From: Caenimonas sedimenti
GTDB taxonomy: Bacteria > Pseudomonadota > Gammaproteobacteria > Burkholderiales > Burkholderiaceae_C
NCBI RefSeq assembly: GCF_007833165.1
Contig: NZ_VOBQ01000004.1
Coordinates: forward strand, 310,001-374,000
DNA length: 64,000 bases
Direction of reading: 5' to 3'
In this document: positions 8,401 to 17,284 of the stretch, one piece after another
Layout: each line of letters begins with the position of its first letter
Position numbering within the stretch: the stretch's first letter is position 1
Program-made: the position numbers and the translations under genes
Notes under the pieces: generated by a model
Told to the model about the DNA's origin: nothing
Databases searched by the model: none
The model's input: only the letters and a program-made list of their open reading frames with translations

Positions 8401-9561
8401 ATGGGTATTTTGAAATTTTGCGCCGTGATGCGCGGTGCAATCCTTATGGCGGCAGCGCTTTGGCTGGCAGGCTGCGCCGTGGTCACCGCACCGGGCTTCG
8501 ACTATGCGGACCCGAAGACGCGCACAAGCATCACGCTGGGACAGTATGTCCCAGGCGACGTGAACAATCCGCCGCAAGGCACCATCACGCCGATCACCCC
8601 AATGGTGGTCAAGGCGCAGATGGAGGCACGCCCAGCCGATGTTTCCGCACGGGTGAAGCGGCTTTTCGCAGACCCCACACCCTACACGATCGGCCCCAGT
8701 GACATCATCAGCATCGTCGTCTATGACCACCCGGAGCTGCTCCCCAACGCCGGTGCCGTGATCAGTCAGCAGGCTGATCCCACCGGCATCAGTTCCGCCC
8801 CGGGTTTCATTGTGAATTCCGAGGGGCTTGTCACTTTCCCCTTCGTCGGCCGCATCAAGGTATCCGGGTTGTCGGAGATCGAAGCGTCCGAGTTGATTCA
8901 GAGCCGATTGGCCAAGTTCATCAAGAACCCCCAAGTCACGGTCAGGATTGCATCCTTTCGCAGCCAGCGTGCGTATGTGGATGGTGAAGTCCGTACCCCA
9001 GGCACCCAGATTTTCACCGACGTGGCCATGACGCTGCCGGAGGCGTTGAATCGCGCCGGTGGGATCACCCCTGCGGGCGACCGGTCGTTCGTGACGCTGA
9101 CCCGAGACGGCGAGACGACCATCGTCAACCTGATGATGCTGCAGGAATTGGGCATCAACCCCAACCGGATCCTGCTGAAAAACGGCGACTTGGTGACCGT
9201 GCGCAATCGCGAAGACAACAAGGTCTATGTGATGGGTGAAATCATGCGACCCTCCGCGCTGCTGATGCGAAATGGCAAGCTGAGCTTGAACGAAGCACTG
9301 GGCGAAACCGGTGGCCCCAATCTTGCAACAGCAAACACCGCGCAAATCTACGTGATCCGTAACACCGCCGAAGGCAATCCGGCGATCTACCACTTGAACG
9401 CATCCGCCCCCAGTGCACTGGCTTTGGCGGACAATTTCTCGTTGCGCCCGCGCGACGTGGTCTATATCGATCCTGTCCCACTTGTGAGCTGGAACCGCGT
9501 GATCAGTCTTATTTTGCCTTCCGCGCAAACGCTCAGCGTAGGTCGGCAGCTCATCAACTAA
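8401..9561 (+). CDS. wza: outer-membrane polysaccharide export lipoprotein (Wza type)
   Basis: A 386-residue lipoprotein with lipobox LAGC after a 24-residue signal sequence. It has the polysaccharide-export (PES) domain beginning TIGPSDIISIVVYDHPEL and two SLBB-like repeats (RAYVDGEVRTPGTQ and VYVMGEIMRPSALLM), ending with an amphipathic helix region VSWNRVISLILPSAQ as in the octameric Wza channel. It forms the outer-membrane pore for capsule/EPS export and works with Wzc. The ATG at 8401 is chosen because the lipobox falls at the correct distance; an upstream open frame has no signal sequence. Its stop overlaps the wzb start (TAATG). Confidence 0.93.
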   Translation: MGILKFCAVMRGAILMAAALWLAGCAVVTAPGFDYADPKTRTSITLGQYVPGDVNNPPQGTITPITPMVVKAQMEARPADVSARVKRLFADPTPYTIGPSDIISIVVYDHPELLPNAGAVISQQADPTGISSAPGFIVNSEGLVTFPFVGRIKVSGLSEIEASELIQSRLAKFIKNPQVTVRIASFRSQRAYVDGEVRTPGTQIFTDVAMTLPEALNRAGGITPAGDRSFVTLTRDGETTIVNLMMLQELGINPNRILLKNGDLVTVRNREDNKVYVMGEIMRPSALLMRNGKLSLNEALGETGGPNLATANTAQIYVIRNTAEGNPAIYHLNASAPSALALADNFSLRPRDVVYIDPVPLVSWNRVISLILPSAQTLSVGRQLIN

Positions 9562-9992
9562 TGAAGCATATTTTGACGGTTTGCATCGGCAACATCTGCC
9601 GCAGCCCCATGGCGCAGGCACTGCTTGCACATGCGTTGCCCGATGCGACCGTCGCTTCCGCAGGCACTGCTGCTATGGTCGGCATGCCGGCGGATGAAGG
9701 TGCGCAGCGCCTCATGCAGGCGCGTGGGTTAGACATCAGCAAGCATCGAGCAATGCAGGTGCACCGGGAAGTATGCCGTTGGGCCGACCTGATCCTCGTC
9801 ATGGACACGGATCAGAAGAAGGAGCTTGAGCAGGCTTACCCTGTCGTCCTGGGCAAGGTCTTCCGCATCGGTGAGCACGCGAAGCGGGACGTGCCCGACC
9901 CGTACAAGCGAGGTGAGGCCGCGTTCCGTGATGCGCTGGCGATCATCGACGATGGCGCGCAGCAATGGCTGCAGCGCATCCGCAAACTCTGA
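9561..9992 (+). CDS. wzb: low-molecular-weight protein tyrosine phosphatase (Wzb type)
   Basis: A 143-residue cytoplasmic phosphatase. The P-loop Cx5R is CIGNICR at residues 8-14 and the general-acid DPY loop is VPDPYKRG near residue 110. Full length for the family. It overlaps the wza stop by one base and lies 27 bases before wzc, the standard wza-wzb-wzc order, so it is expected to dephosphorylate the tyrosine tail of Wzc and keep polymer assembly cycling. Confidence 0.95.
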   Translation: MKHILTVCIGNICRSPMAQALLAHALPDATVASAGTAAMVGMPADEGAQRLMQARGLDISKHRAMQVHREVCRWADLILVMDTDQKKELEQAYPVVLGKVFRIGEHAKRDVPDPYKRGEAAFRDALAIIDDGAQQWLQRIRKL

Positions 9993-10019
9993 CCGAGCCC
10001 CGAAAATGGCGACAACCCT

Positions 10020-12281
10020 ATGAACGCACCGCTCAACCTCCAGCAGTTGCAGAACACGCAGCCGCAGCAACCTCAGGCGTTGCCGATGGTCGAGGATGAT
10101 GAGATCAATTTGGCCGAGTATTGGGACATCCTGGTCGACAATCGTTGGCTGATCCTCGGCGTGCTGGTGCTGGCTCTGGCAGCCGGTATCGCCTACGCCG
10201 TCGTCGCGAGGCCCGTTTACCAGACGAACTTGCTGATCCAAGTGGAAGACTCCGCGGGTTCGGCGAAGAGTTTTCTCGGCGAAGCCTCGAGCCTCTTTGA
10301 CGTCAAGACGCCAGCGGCTGCGGAAATTGAAATCATCCGTTCACGCCTGATCGTGGGCCAGGCCGTGGACAACACAGCCTTGCACATCGACGCCAGGCCG
10401 CGCTACGTGCCCTTCATCGGCAACTGGATGGCGCGGCGGGCCAAGACCCTCTCCGACCCTGGTTTCCTGGGCCTCGGCGGCTACGTCAGCGGCACAGAAA
10501 GGATCGGCATCGAGACGTTCAAGGTGCCTTCGGCGTTCGAGGGGGAGAGATTTCGGGTGACCTCGCAAGGTGCGGGCGCGTATACGCTGTCGCACCCCGA
10601 AATCTCGCCGACCACAGGCAGGGTTGGGGTTCCACTGGTACTGAACACACCCGAGGGCCCTATCAACCTGACAATCAGCCAACTGCTAGGCAAGGCCGGC
10701 GCGGACTTCAATCTGCGCCATCGTTCGCGTCTCGACGCGATTGAACATCTGCAGGCTCAGCTGAAATTGGCGGAAAAAGGCCGTCAGTCTGGCGTCATCG
10801 ACGTTTCCATGCAAAGCACGGATCCGGTCCAGCTCACTGTAGTGCTCAACGAAATTGGCCGTCAGTATGTGCGGCAGAACATCGAACGCAAGGCCGCCGA
10901 GGCGCAAAAGACGCTCAGCTTTCTGGAAACACAGTTGCCCCAGTTCAAGAAGCAACTCGATGCGGCCGAGGATGCGTACAACAAATACCGAAACCAACAA
11001 GGCACGGTGGCGCTGGACGAAGAGGCCAAGGTCATCCTGAACCGCAGTGCCGATCTGCAGTCTAAGCTGCTGGAAGCGCAGCAGAAGCGACGAGAAAACG
11101 AGGCACGCTTCACCGCAGAGCATCCGATCGTCCGCACGATCGACGCCCAAATCGGCGCGTTCAGCCGGGAGATCGCCAGCCTGAACGCTCGTGTGAAGAC
11201 GATGCCGACCGTGCAGCAAGACGCCATCCGGCTCGAACGCGACGTCAAAGTCAACAACGAGCTCTACCAGTCCCTCCGCAACAACGCGCTGCAACTGCAG
11301 CTGGTACGCGAAGGCAAGGTAGGCAACGTGCGCCTGATCGATGAAGCCGCCCTCCCTGAAGATCCCGTCAAGCCCAAACCCAGCATTGTGGTCGCCCTGG
11401 CCGGTGTCCTGGGTCTGCTGGGCGGCATCATGGTCGCCCTGGGCCGCAACGCCCTCTTCCGTGGCGTCAAGAACCCGCAGGAGATCGAGGCGCATACCGG
11501 CTTGAGCGTGTACAGCACCATTCCGCTCAGTGACGGCCAATACGGGCTCGCCCGCAAGGTGCGTGAAAAGGCGAAAGGTGTGCACCTGCTCGCCTTGACC
11601 CAGCCACATGACCCGGCGATCGAAAGTCTGCGCAGCCTGCGCACGGCGCTGCAATTCGGCATGCTGGAGGCGCCGAACAACCGCATCATCATCACCGGCC
11701 CGACACCTGGCGTGGGCAAGAGCTTCGTGGCGGCCAACTTCGCGGCGCTCATGGCGGCGGCGGGCAAGCGGGTGCTGCTGATCGACGCGGACCTTCGCAA
11801 GGGCTACCTGAACCAGTACTTCGGCCTGCCCCGAGCCGACGGCCTCTCGGAGCTCGTGGCGGGGTCGATCTCCGCTTCCCAAGCGGTCCGGCGTCAGGTG
11901 TTGCCCAATCTAGACTTTCTGCCGACGGGCCAGATTCCCCCAAATCCTGCGGAGCTAATGCAGAGTTCGGCGATGGCTCAGGTGCTGCAGGCCACCTCTC
12001 CGCACTACGACCTCGTCATCATTGACACACCCCCTGTGCTCGTTGCGGCCGACACTGCGGCGGTGGCGCCGCATGTAGGTACGCTACTGATGGTGGCGCG
12101 CGCCGAACAGACGCACTTGGGCGAGCTGCACGAGAGCGGCAAGCGCTTGGCCCAGTCGGGGAAGGCAGTCACGGGCGTGTTGTTCAATGCCATGGACCTC
12201 ACGCGCCGCCATTACGGCAGCTACGGCTACAAGTACGGCCGCTACCGATACCGGAACTACGGCTACAAGTCGACTTCATGA
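10020..12281 (+). CDS. wzc: polysaccharide co-polymerase / tyrosine autokinase (Wzc type)
   Basis: A 753-residue inner-membrane protein joining a Wzz chain-length domain to a BY-kinase. Membrane helices lie near residues 43-62 and 450-470, flanking a long coiled-coil periplasmic part. The kinase shows Walker A GPTPGVGKS (about 560-568), Walker A' LLIDADLR (about 586-593) and Walker B VIIDTPP (about 666-672). The C-terminus (about 730-753) is a tyrosine cluster, HYGSYGYKYGRYRYRNYGYK, the autophosphorylation tail that Wzb acts on. It controls polymer length and couples polymerisation to Wza export. The gene is followed directly by a transposase relic. Confidence 0.95.
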   Translation: MNAPLNLQQLQNTQPQQPQALPMVEDDEINLAEYWDILVDNRWLILGVLVLALAAGIAYAVVARPVYQTNLLIQVEDSAGSAKSFLGEASSLFDVKTPAAAEIEIIRSRLIVGQAVDNTALHIDARPRYVPFIGNWMARRAKTLSDPGFLGLGGYVSGTERIGIETFKVPSAFEGERFRVTSQGAGAYTLSHPEISPTTGRVGVPLVLNTPEGPINLTISQLLGKAGADFNLRHRSRLDAIEHLQAQLKLAEKGRQSGVIDVSMQSTDPVQLTVVLNEIGRQYVRQNIERKAAEAQKTLSFLETQLPQFKKQLDAAEDAYNKYRNQQGTVALDEEAKVILNRSADLQSKLLEAQQKRRENEARFTAEHPIVRTIDAQIGAFSREIASLNARVKTMPTVQQDAIRLERDVKVNNELYQSLRNNALQLQLVREGKVGNVRLIDEAALPEDPVKPKPSIVVALAGVLGLLGGIMVALGRNALFRGVKNPQEIEAHTGLSVYSTIPLSDGQYGLARKVREKAKGVHLLALTQPHDPAIESLRSLRTALQFGMLEAPNNRIIITGPTPGVGKSFVAANFAALMAAAGKRVLLIDADLRKGYLNQYFGLPRADGLSELVAGSISASQAVRRQVLPNLDFLPTGQIPPNPAELMQSSAMAQVLQATSPHYDLVIIDTPPVLVAADTAAVAPHVGTLLMVARAEQTHLGELHESGKRLAQSGKAVTGVLFNAMDLTRRHYGSYGYKYGRYRYRNYGYKSTS

Positions 12282-12284
12282 GCA

Positions 12285-13120
12285 TAGCGCGGGCGTAGCC
12301 GATGCGTGCCTTCCAGCGACCGACATCGCGGACGCTCACGAAGCAGAGACTGGCGACCGCGAGATGATCTTCGCCGCGCTGGGCACTATCCGCGTCGAGG
12401 CGGCCGGCTTCGTGCCCTCTCCGAATACCCTCCAGGTACCTCACCCGGCCGGCGGGGTCGCGTTCAGCGCGCCTACGAACCATCGCCGCCGCAGCCGTCC
12501 GCTGAAGAGCTTGGCCATCGCGGCGATCCAGGACCAGGATGCCACGCGTGCCGTCAGGCAACAGGTAAATCGCCTTGTTGCCAACGAGCGTCTTCCTCGA
12601 TCTTGACCGGCACCGAAAGAAGACCACCGGGCATGTCGGGTCGAGCGGTCGGGCTTGTCAAGTGGAGACTTCGGCCATCACCGCTTCGTCACGTTGCCGA
12701 TGAATTGCGCCAGAAGCGTGGGCGTATTAGGTGTCGCGCAGGACGCTTGGATCTCGCGCAAAGTCCACGCGCGTACAGGGCAATGTTGGATTCGTCAAAG
12801 TCCGGGAAGCGCGCGCGCTCGTGATTGGGGATCAAAATCGGCACGAAGCTGCCGTCACAGTTTTTCAGGGAACTTCCATGCGCACGGACCTTCACCGGCC
12901 AGCACGGTCTTGGCGCTCGCCGTTCCGATGAACTGGTCCTCGCCTCGGCTTGGCAGCGCCGGCGGGGTAGCCCAAGGGGTGCAGTTCGGCGCGAATGGCG
13001 CGTTCCGAGAAGAGCCTTAATGAAGGCCAAGGCGCCGCGTTGACCGCCTATTCGATGGGCAAGTGCGAACTGGTCGATAAGTTCATGGGGGTTAAGAACC
13101 CCGTTGCCCTGACTGCGCAT
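12285..13120 (-). pseudogene. IS256-family transposase remnant, frameshifted and truncated
   Basis: No intact gene occupies this 0.9-kb gap, but the minus strand contains transposase-like pieces in changing frames and in the right order: an N-terminal LNPHELIDQF, then FPDFDESNIALYARGL, then AVMAEVST, then VGNKAIYLLPDGTRGIL and finally SLCFVSVRDVGRWK. These resemble successive blocks of IS256-family (mutator-type) transposases (FDDKIxSMYARGM; VRNKAVYLALGVLPDGTRDILG). At least two frame changes and in-frame stops are needed to join them, and roughly the C-terminal third is missing. It is non-functional. Family assignment is by motif memory, not by search. Confidence 0.65.
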
Positions 13121-13205
13121 ATTCGCCGATGCGCATTGCTGGAACAGCAGCTAATCATTTCAAGTCAACGGCAAGCGCACAACTCTGCGCGCAGCAGCGG
13201 CGGCG

Positions 13206-14129
13206 TCAGCCCTCGCGCGTGAGCTTGTGCCCGGTCAGTCGAGACAACTCCGCCAGAATCTCATCCTTGTCATTAAGGTGGGTAACGGCCTGCTCCAGTT
13301 CCATGAGCTTGGCACCGACCAGGAAGCGATACCAGTACCCTTGCAAGAAGTGGTACACCAACCCAGAGCGGCCATCCAGGAATCCCAGCTGAAAGACGTA
13401 GCGCCAGAGAAAGTATAACGTGGCACTTACGGTGAAAGGCAATCGGTTGTACACGCGTTCCTTGCCCCAGCGTTTAACATAGGCCTGCCATGACGCGCTC
13501 TGGCTGTTGAGCCCGTCGTCGCGGGCGAATAGTTGCATTCGCTGATTCAGAGCATCAATTGCCTCACGCGTAGCATATTTGTTGTGCTTATCAATGAAGA
13601 AAGTCAGATCGTTGAGATTGTGGTCCGCGAAGCCGCCGTTGAAATGGACAGTGCGGCCACCCCAAACGACCATGTGTTCGTCCATCCAGCGGTCTTCTAT
13701 GCGGCCGTGACCACGACGCCAAATGCGCAACAGGCGTAGGGGATAGCGACCGCCGTGCCGCACCCATCGGTTCATGAAGATGTGCTTGCGATCGAGATTT
13801 ATGCCAACGACGTCTGCCGGCAGACTGGGCAATTTCTCCGCGATCTCGTTCGCCAAGTCAAGCTCGATGATTTCATCAGCGTCCAGCCGCATCACCCAAG
13901 AACATGTGATGGGAGCGTTGTCCAACGCCCACTGGAACTGCTTAGCGTAGTTGACGAATGCATTATTCAAGACATGCGCCCCTGCACTCGTCGCGATGGT
14001 CACCGTGGAGTCTGTTGACCCCGAGTCAACTACGAAGATTTCCGAAGCTACACTCCTTACCGACGCCAGCGCTCGCGCCAAGTGAATCGCTTCATTTCGA
14101 ACAAGTATTACAACCGCCAGGTCCACCAT
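13206..14129 (-). CDS. family 2 glycosyltransferase (WaaE-like)
   Basis: A 307-residue GT-A fold transferase. MVDLAVVILVRNEAIHLARAL opens the nucleotide-binding domain, VVDSGSTDST follows, and the metal-binding DXD-type motif is MRLDADE. The C-terminal half (RWMDEHMVVWGG, then aromatic helices) resembles WaaE/KdtX-type glucosyltransferases. The ATG at 14129 is chosen because the preceding 37 codons look non-coding (PPLPPLPR) and the GT-A core starts here. It adds a sugar to the lipid-linked repeat unit on the cytoplasmic face; donor and acceptor are unknown. It stands alone on the minus strand between a transposase relic and a 0.5-kb gap. Confidence 0.85.
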   Translation of the reverse strand: MVDLAVVILVRNEAIHLARALASVRSVASEIFVVDSGSTDSTVTIATSAGAHVLNNAFVNYAKQFQWALDNAPITCSWVMRLDADEIIELDLANEIAEKLPSLPADVVGINLDRKHIFMNRWVRHGGRYPLRLLRIWRRGHGRIEDRWMDEHMVVWGGRTVHFNGGFADHNLNDLTFFIDKHNKYATREAIDALNQRMQLFARDDGLNSQSASWQAYVKRWGKERVYNRLPFTVSATLYFLWRYVFQLGFLDGRSGLVYHFLQGYWYRFLVGAKLMELEQAVTHLNDKDEILAELSRLTGHKLTREG

Positions 14130-14637
14130 TCCAGTTTCTGACTCAAGTTTTAATGAATCGAGAGTATGACCTGTTTCTACAGGAGTGCAGCGCGGCAACG
14201 GAGGCAAGGGAGGCAAGCACTCGACTAGAAGACGATGCATGAGGTTGGTTTTCTGCTTAAAATGTTTTTCAGCCCGTCACCTCTGGCTACTTCTCACAAC
14301 GCTTGCTCTTTTGAGGCAGGCGGCAGTAGTGTCTAGACGATTCTTGTCGAGCGCCGCATCCATTTGACCGGCAGCCATGCATGTCCGGATTTAGGCAGGG
14401 GGCGTCCCACAACCATTGACCGTCGGTCGGGCACATCCATATCTGGGTGACCACGCTTGTCAGCTGAGGCACATTTCTGTTCAACGCGGCTCATTCACTG
14501 TAAGTCGGAAGCCGAAGCCCTTATGCAATTGTTCACTGGATTAACCTAGCTATGGCGGACACTGATCTCGTCACCAAATTGCCCATGATACTGCGCTACT
14601 CGCGGACGAGGTCGTCGCTACTGACCTTTTTGATTTC
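14130..14637. other. gene-free 0.5-kb stretch
   Basis: Between a minus-strand glycosyltransferase and the plus-strand flippase there is no convincing gene. Short open frames have no family-like sequence or ribosome site. It probably holds divergent promoters for the two flanking genes, but I see no clear -35/-10 pair. Base composition shifts from GC-rich to AT-richer across it. Confidence 0.5.
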
Positions 14638-15792
14638 GTGAAAGCCAAGTTCGCAAGCATCGCGCTCGCAGGTGCGTATCTAGCTGGTCAAGGCTCGATG
14701 TTTCTGTTCCAAATGGCGTCGAAAGCCACTGGCCATTCCGAGTTGGCCGGCATCGCTGTGCTGGCAGCTACCATCCTTTCATTTGGATTTCAATTTTCCG
14801 AACTCGGGGCAGGTCGAATAATCTCATATTACGGCAATAGAGAATTTGATCGCCTATCTTCTTTTGTCGTATGTCGGATAATGATTGCAGTCGTCGCGGC
14901 ACTTCTTTTTGCCACCATGACTTCTCAATCATCAAATGAGCTTCAAGGTCTTCACTACTTGGGTTTCGCGATAGCGGTACTGGCCTCTGCCAATTTGGTT
15001 TCAATAGTCGAAGCCCGCCAATCGTACGTGGCCGTGGCAATCGCGTCTGCATTACCTTGGCTAGCAACCACGTTGGGAATGATGCTTTATGCAACGATTG
15101 GCGACATGCCCCTTTGGTCAGTTGGTGTTCTGCCGCTCGTTGTGGTCTTCAGCAGTTTATTCTGGTCCCACATAACATCTAACTTCAAATTAATAAACCG
15201 TTTACCTACGCCTCGAGCACTTAGCGAGACGGCCGCAATAGTCCTACCTCTACTATACGGTCAAGTTTGGGGTCGGCTTGTTGTGATTTTCTTCTTGGCC
15301 ACCTTGGGGTGGGAATCTCTCGCGAACTTCGGCATTGTACGATATTTGCAGGTTGCAATTGTTCTGATTTCCGGATTTATTCTTCGACCCTTGGTTCGGG
15401 GCCTGCTGGTTGGGGAAATCGATTCAAATCGCCAATTGCGACTTGGCGAATTTTTGCGTACTACGCGGAATCCATTTATTTTTTCCATAATTTCAACGTT
15501 GATCGCAGCAATCGTATTGTGGATCATTGGATCTGGACTGGAAGATTGGACAATTCTCCTATTCGTAGCCCCATTGCAAACCATTGCATCTATTGCCATT
15601 CAGATCAGCCATGCAAAGGGTCAAGCGATACAGATCTTCAAAATGGAACAAGTCGCACTCATGGTGAACGCGATTGTATTTTGTCTACTTTGGAACACCA
15701 ACCCAGCGTTAGCGATGGCAATTGGCGAAATGCTACAAATGGGCATTTTAATTGCTTATCGCATATTGATGGACCACAGAGGGAGCAACTGA
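14638..15792 (+). CDS. wzx: polysaccharide flippase-like membrane protein (Wzx candidate)
   Basis: A 384-residue, very hydrophobic protein with about ten to twelve predicted helices and the glycan-flippase style N-terminus (ALAGAYLAGQGSMFLFQ) and mid-protein YGQVWGRLVVIFFL. Wzx flips the undecaprenyl-linked repeat unit to the periplasm. It is shorter than many Wzx proteins (usually above 400), and the start is weak: GTG 14638 is the first usable start after an in-frame stop at 14563. Codon use is AT-richer than in the flanking export genes, a sign of separate origin. It is followed by the polymerase candidate on the same strand. MATE-like alternatives are not excluded. Confidence 0.75.
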   Translation: MKAKFASIALAGAYLAGQGSMFLFQMASKATGHSELAGIAVLAATILSFGFQFSELGAGRIISYYGNREFDRLSSFVVCRIMIAVVAALLFATMTSQSSNELQGLHYLGFAIAVLASANLVSIVEARQSYVAVAIASALPWLATTLGMMLYATIGDMPLWSVGVLPLVVVFSSLFWSHITSNFKLINRLPTPRALSETAAIVLPLLYGQVWGRLVVIFFLATLGWESLANFGIVRYLQVAIVLISGFILRPLVRGLLVGEIDSNRQLRLGEFLRTTRNPFIFSIISTLIAAIVLWIIGSGLEDWTILLFVAPLQTIASIAIQISHAKGQAIQIFKMEQVALMVNAIVFCLLWNTNPALAMAIGEMLQMGILIAYRILMDHRGSN

Positions 15793-15915
15793 ATTGTATT
15801 TCAATGAGCACTCTTATGCGATCACGAATTAATTCCTGACTTCCCGCGACATCTTAAATTCGAGCAAAGGACCACATAGATAAAAATTTTGCATGCGCGT
15901 GAGCTTTCCTCAGAG

Positions 15916-17196
15916 ATGCATGTTGCGTTTTTTCACTGCAACTCTGCAGACCTATACTACTGCTCCAACTGCTATATGAACTCGCTCTTTTTTGTTTTCC
16001 TGCTGGCTGGTGCGGTGTTTAAGAACGACATCGCAGATTTTGCTTTGTCCGAGTGGTACAGCGATATCTCTTGGCCACCAGTTGTCGTACTTTTAAAGCA
16101 GAGTTCTTACCTTTGGTTGACCGTAGCGGCAACGATCACGCTGCGCCTGCTGTTCAAAGGCTCCAAATTCAGAATTCGACGAAATGATCTCGCGTTAGTA
16201 TTGATACTTACCGCAATGACTGCCGCCCTACGAGGCGGATTCTACTCCATCGAGCTCGGAGTAAAAATTTTGATCGGAGCGGGTCTGCTTGCGATGATTG
16301 TTTTGGCGACGAACATCATGATCGCTCGTGATGGGATGCTGAGATACGGCGACGATCTTGTTCGTGGCTTATTGTGGTTCTCTCGTATATTCATAGTGTT
16401 GAACTTCGGGATGCTGCTTTTTGGTTATGGCATCGTGCTGGGCAATCCGCGGTTCTTCGGGTCTGCTGCGCATCCAAATTTCCTCGCGGTGCAGCTTACC
16501 GTCTGCGCCATCGTCCTATTCTCGGCAGTCTATTCCGATAAATTGCGGCGGAGCTGGCCGAATTGGTTGCTAATATTTGCGAGTTTGTATTTGCTCGTCG
16601 CCACCGGGTCACGTACTGGCCTCTTGATGACCAGCCTCGGCGTCGGCCTCTACGTCCTGTGTCGCAGTCGCTTCAAGCTAGCAGTTCTTCTTTGGGTAGC
16701 TATCGCCCTTGCCATATTTCTAGCGGCGATCCTGTCCATTGTGCCAGCGGACCTGTTGTTGTCCTTTGATCGCGGGGAGGTGGGCTTGGACACACGTTCA
16801 GAAGCATGGGGTTTTTTACTAGGTCTGATCGCTTCAGAGCCCATCTTCGGACATGGTTTGGTCACTTTCTATTCCGAGAATTCCTACCTTCGGGGACTCG
16901 CGAATTATGGCTTGGTGTACTTCGTGCCTTTTGTCTTCGTCGCGGTAGTTTCGACAATACGGTTGTGGAAGACCGCTCGGGCGTCCGAATATAAGCCAAT
17001 TTTTACCATGATGTTTTGCTTGCATGTATCTCTACTAACAGGAGCCATGCTTGAGGGTTACCTGATTGATCTTCTCAGCCTACCGGTATTCATGTATGTC
17101 ATTACCAGCACTTTTATTGCTGGACGCAGCGCGGGAAATTCTATGCGACGAAGTCCAATGAAAAGCAAAGACTTTGGGACAGTTCTGCATCATTAG
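15916..17196 (+). CDS. wzy: O-antigen ligase/polymerase-like membrane protein (Wzy candidate)
   Basis: A polytopic protein of about 426 residues with some ten to twelve helices. The Wzy_C/O-antigen-ligase region is visible as ATGSRTGLLMTSLGVG and the following large periplasmic loop with TRSEAWGFLLG...GHGLVTFYSENSYL, the H/R-containing motif typical of the family. In a Wzx/Wzy locus its role is polymerisation of repeat units in the periplasm. Three starts are possible: TTG 15889, ATG 15916 or ATG 15976. None has a strong ribosome site; 15916 is a compromise and the first membrane helix starts near 15976. AT-rich like its neighbour. Confidence 0.8.
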   Translation: MHVAFFHCNSADLYYCSNCYMNSLFFVFLLAGAVFKNDIADFALSEWYSDISWPPVVVLLKQSSYLWLTVAATITLRLLFKGSKFRIRRNDLALVLILTAMTAALRGGFYSIELGVKILIGAGLLAMIVLATNIMIARDGMLRYGDDLVRGLLWFSRIFIVLNFGMLLFGYGIVLGNPRFFGSAAHPNFLAVQLTVCAIVLFSAVYSDKLRRSWPNWLLIFASLYLLVATGSRTGLLMTSLGVGLYVLCRSRFKLAVLLWVAIALAIFLAAILSIVPADLLLSFDRGEVGLDTRSEAWGFLLGLIASEPIFGHGLVTFYSENSYLRGLANYGLVYFVPFVFVAVVSTIRLWKTARASEYKPIFTMMFCLHVSLLTGAMLEGYLIDLLSLPVFMYVITSTFIAGRSAGNSMRRSPMKSKDFGTVLHH

Positions 17197-17284
17197 CGTG
17201 CGAGCTTAACCAACTTTGGCTACGCAACAATAGGCACTCTGACCGCCCTCAATGGCACGTATCCATTTTTCGGGCGTGCCTCGA

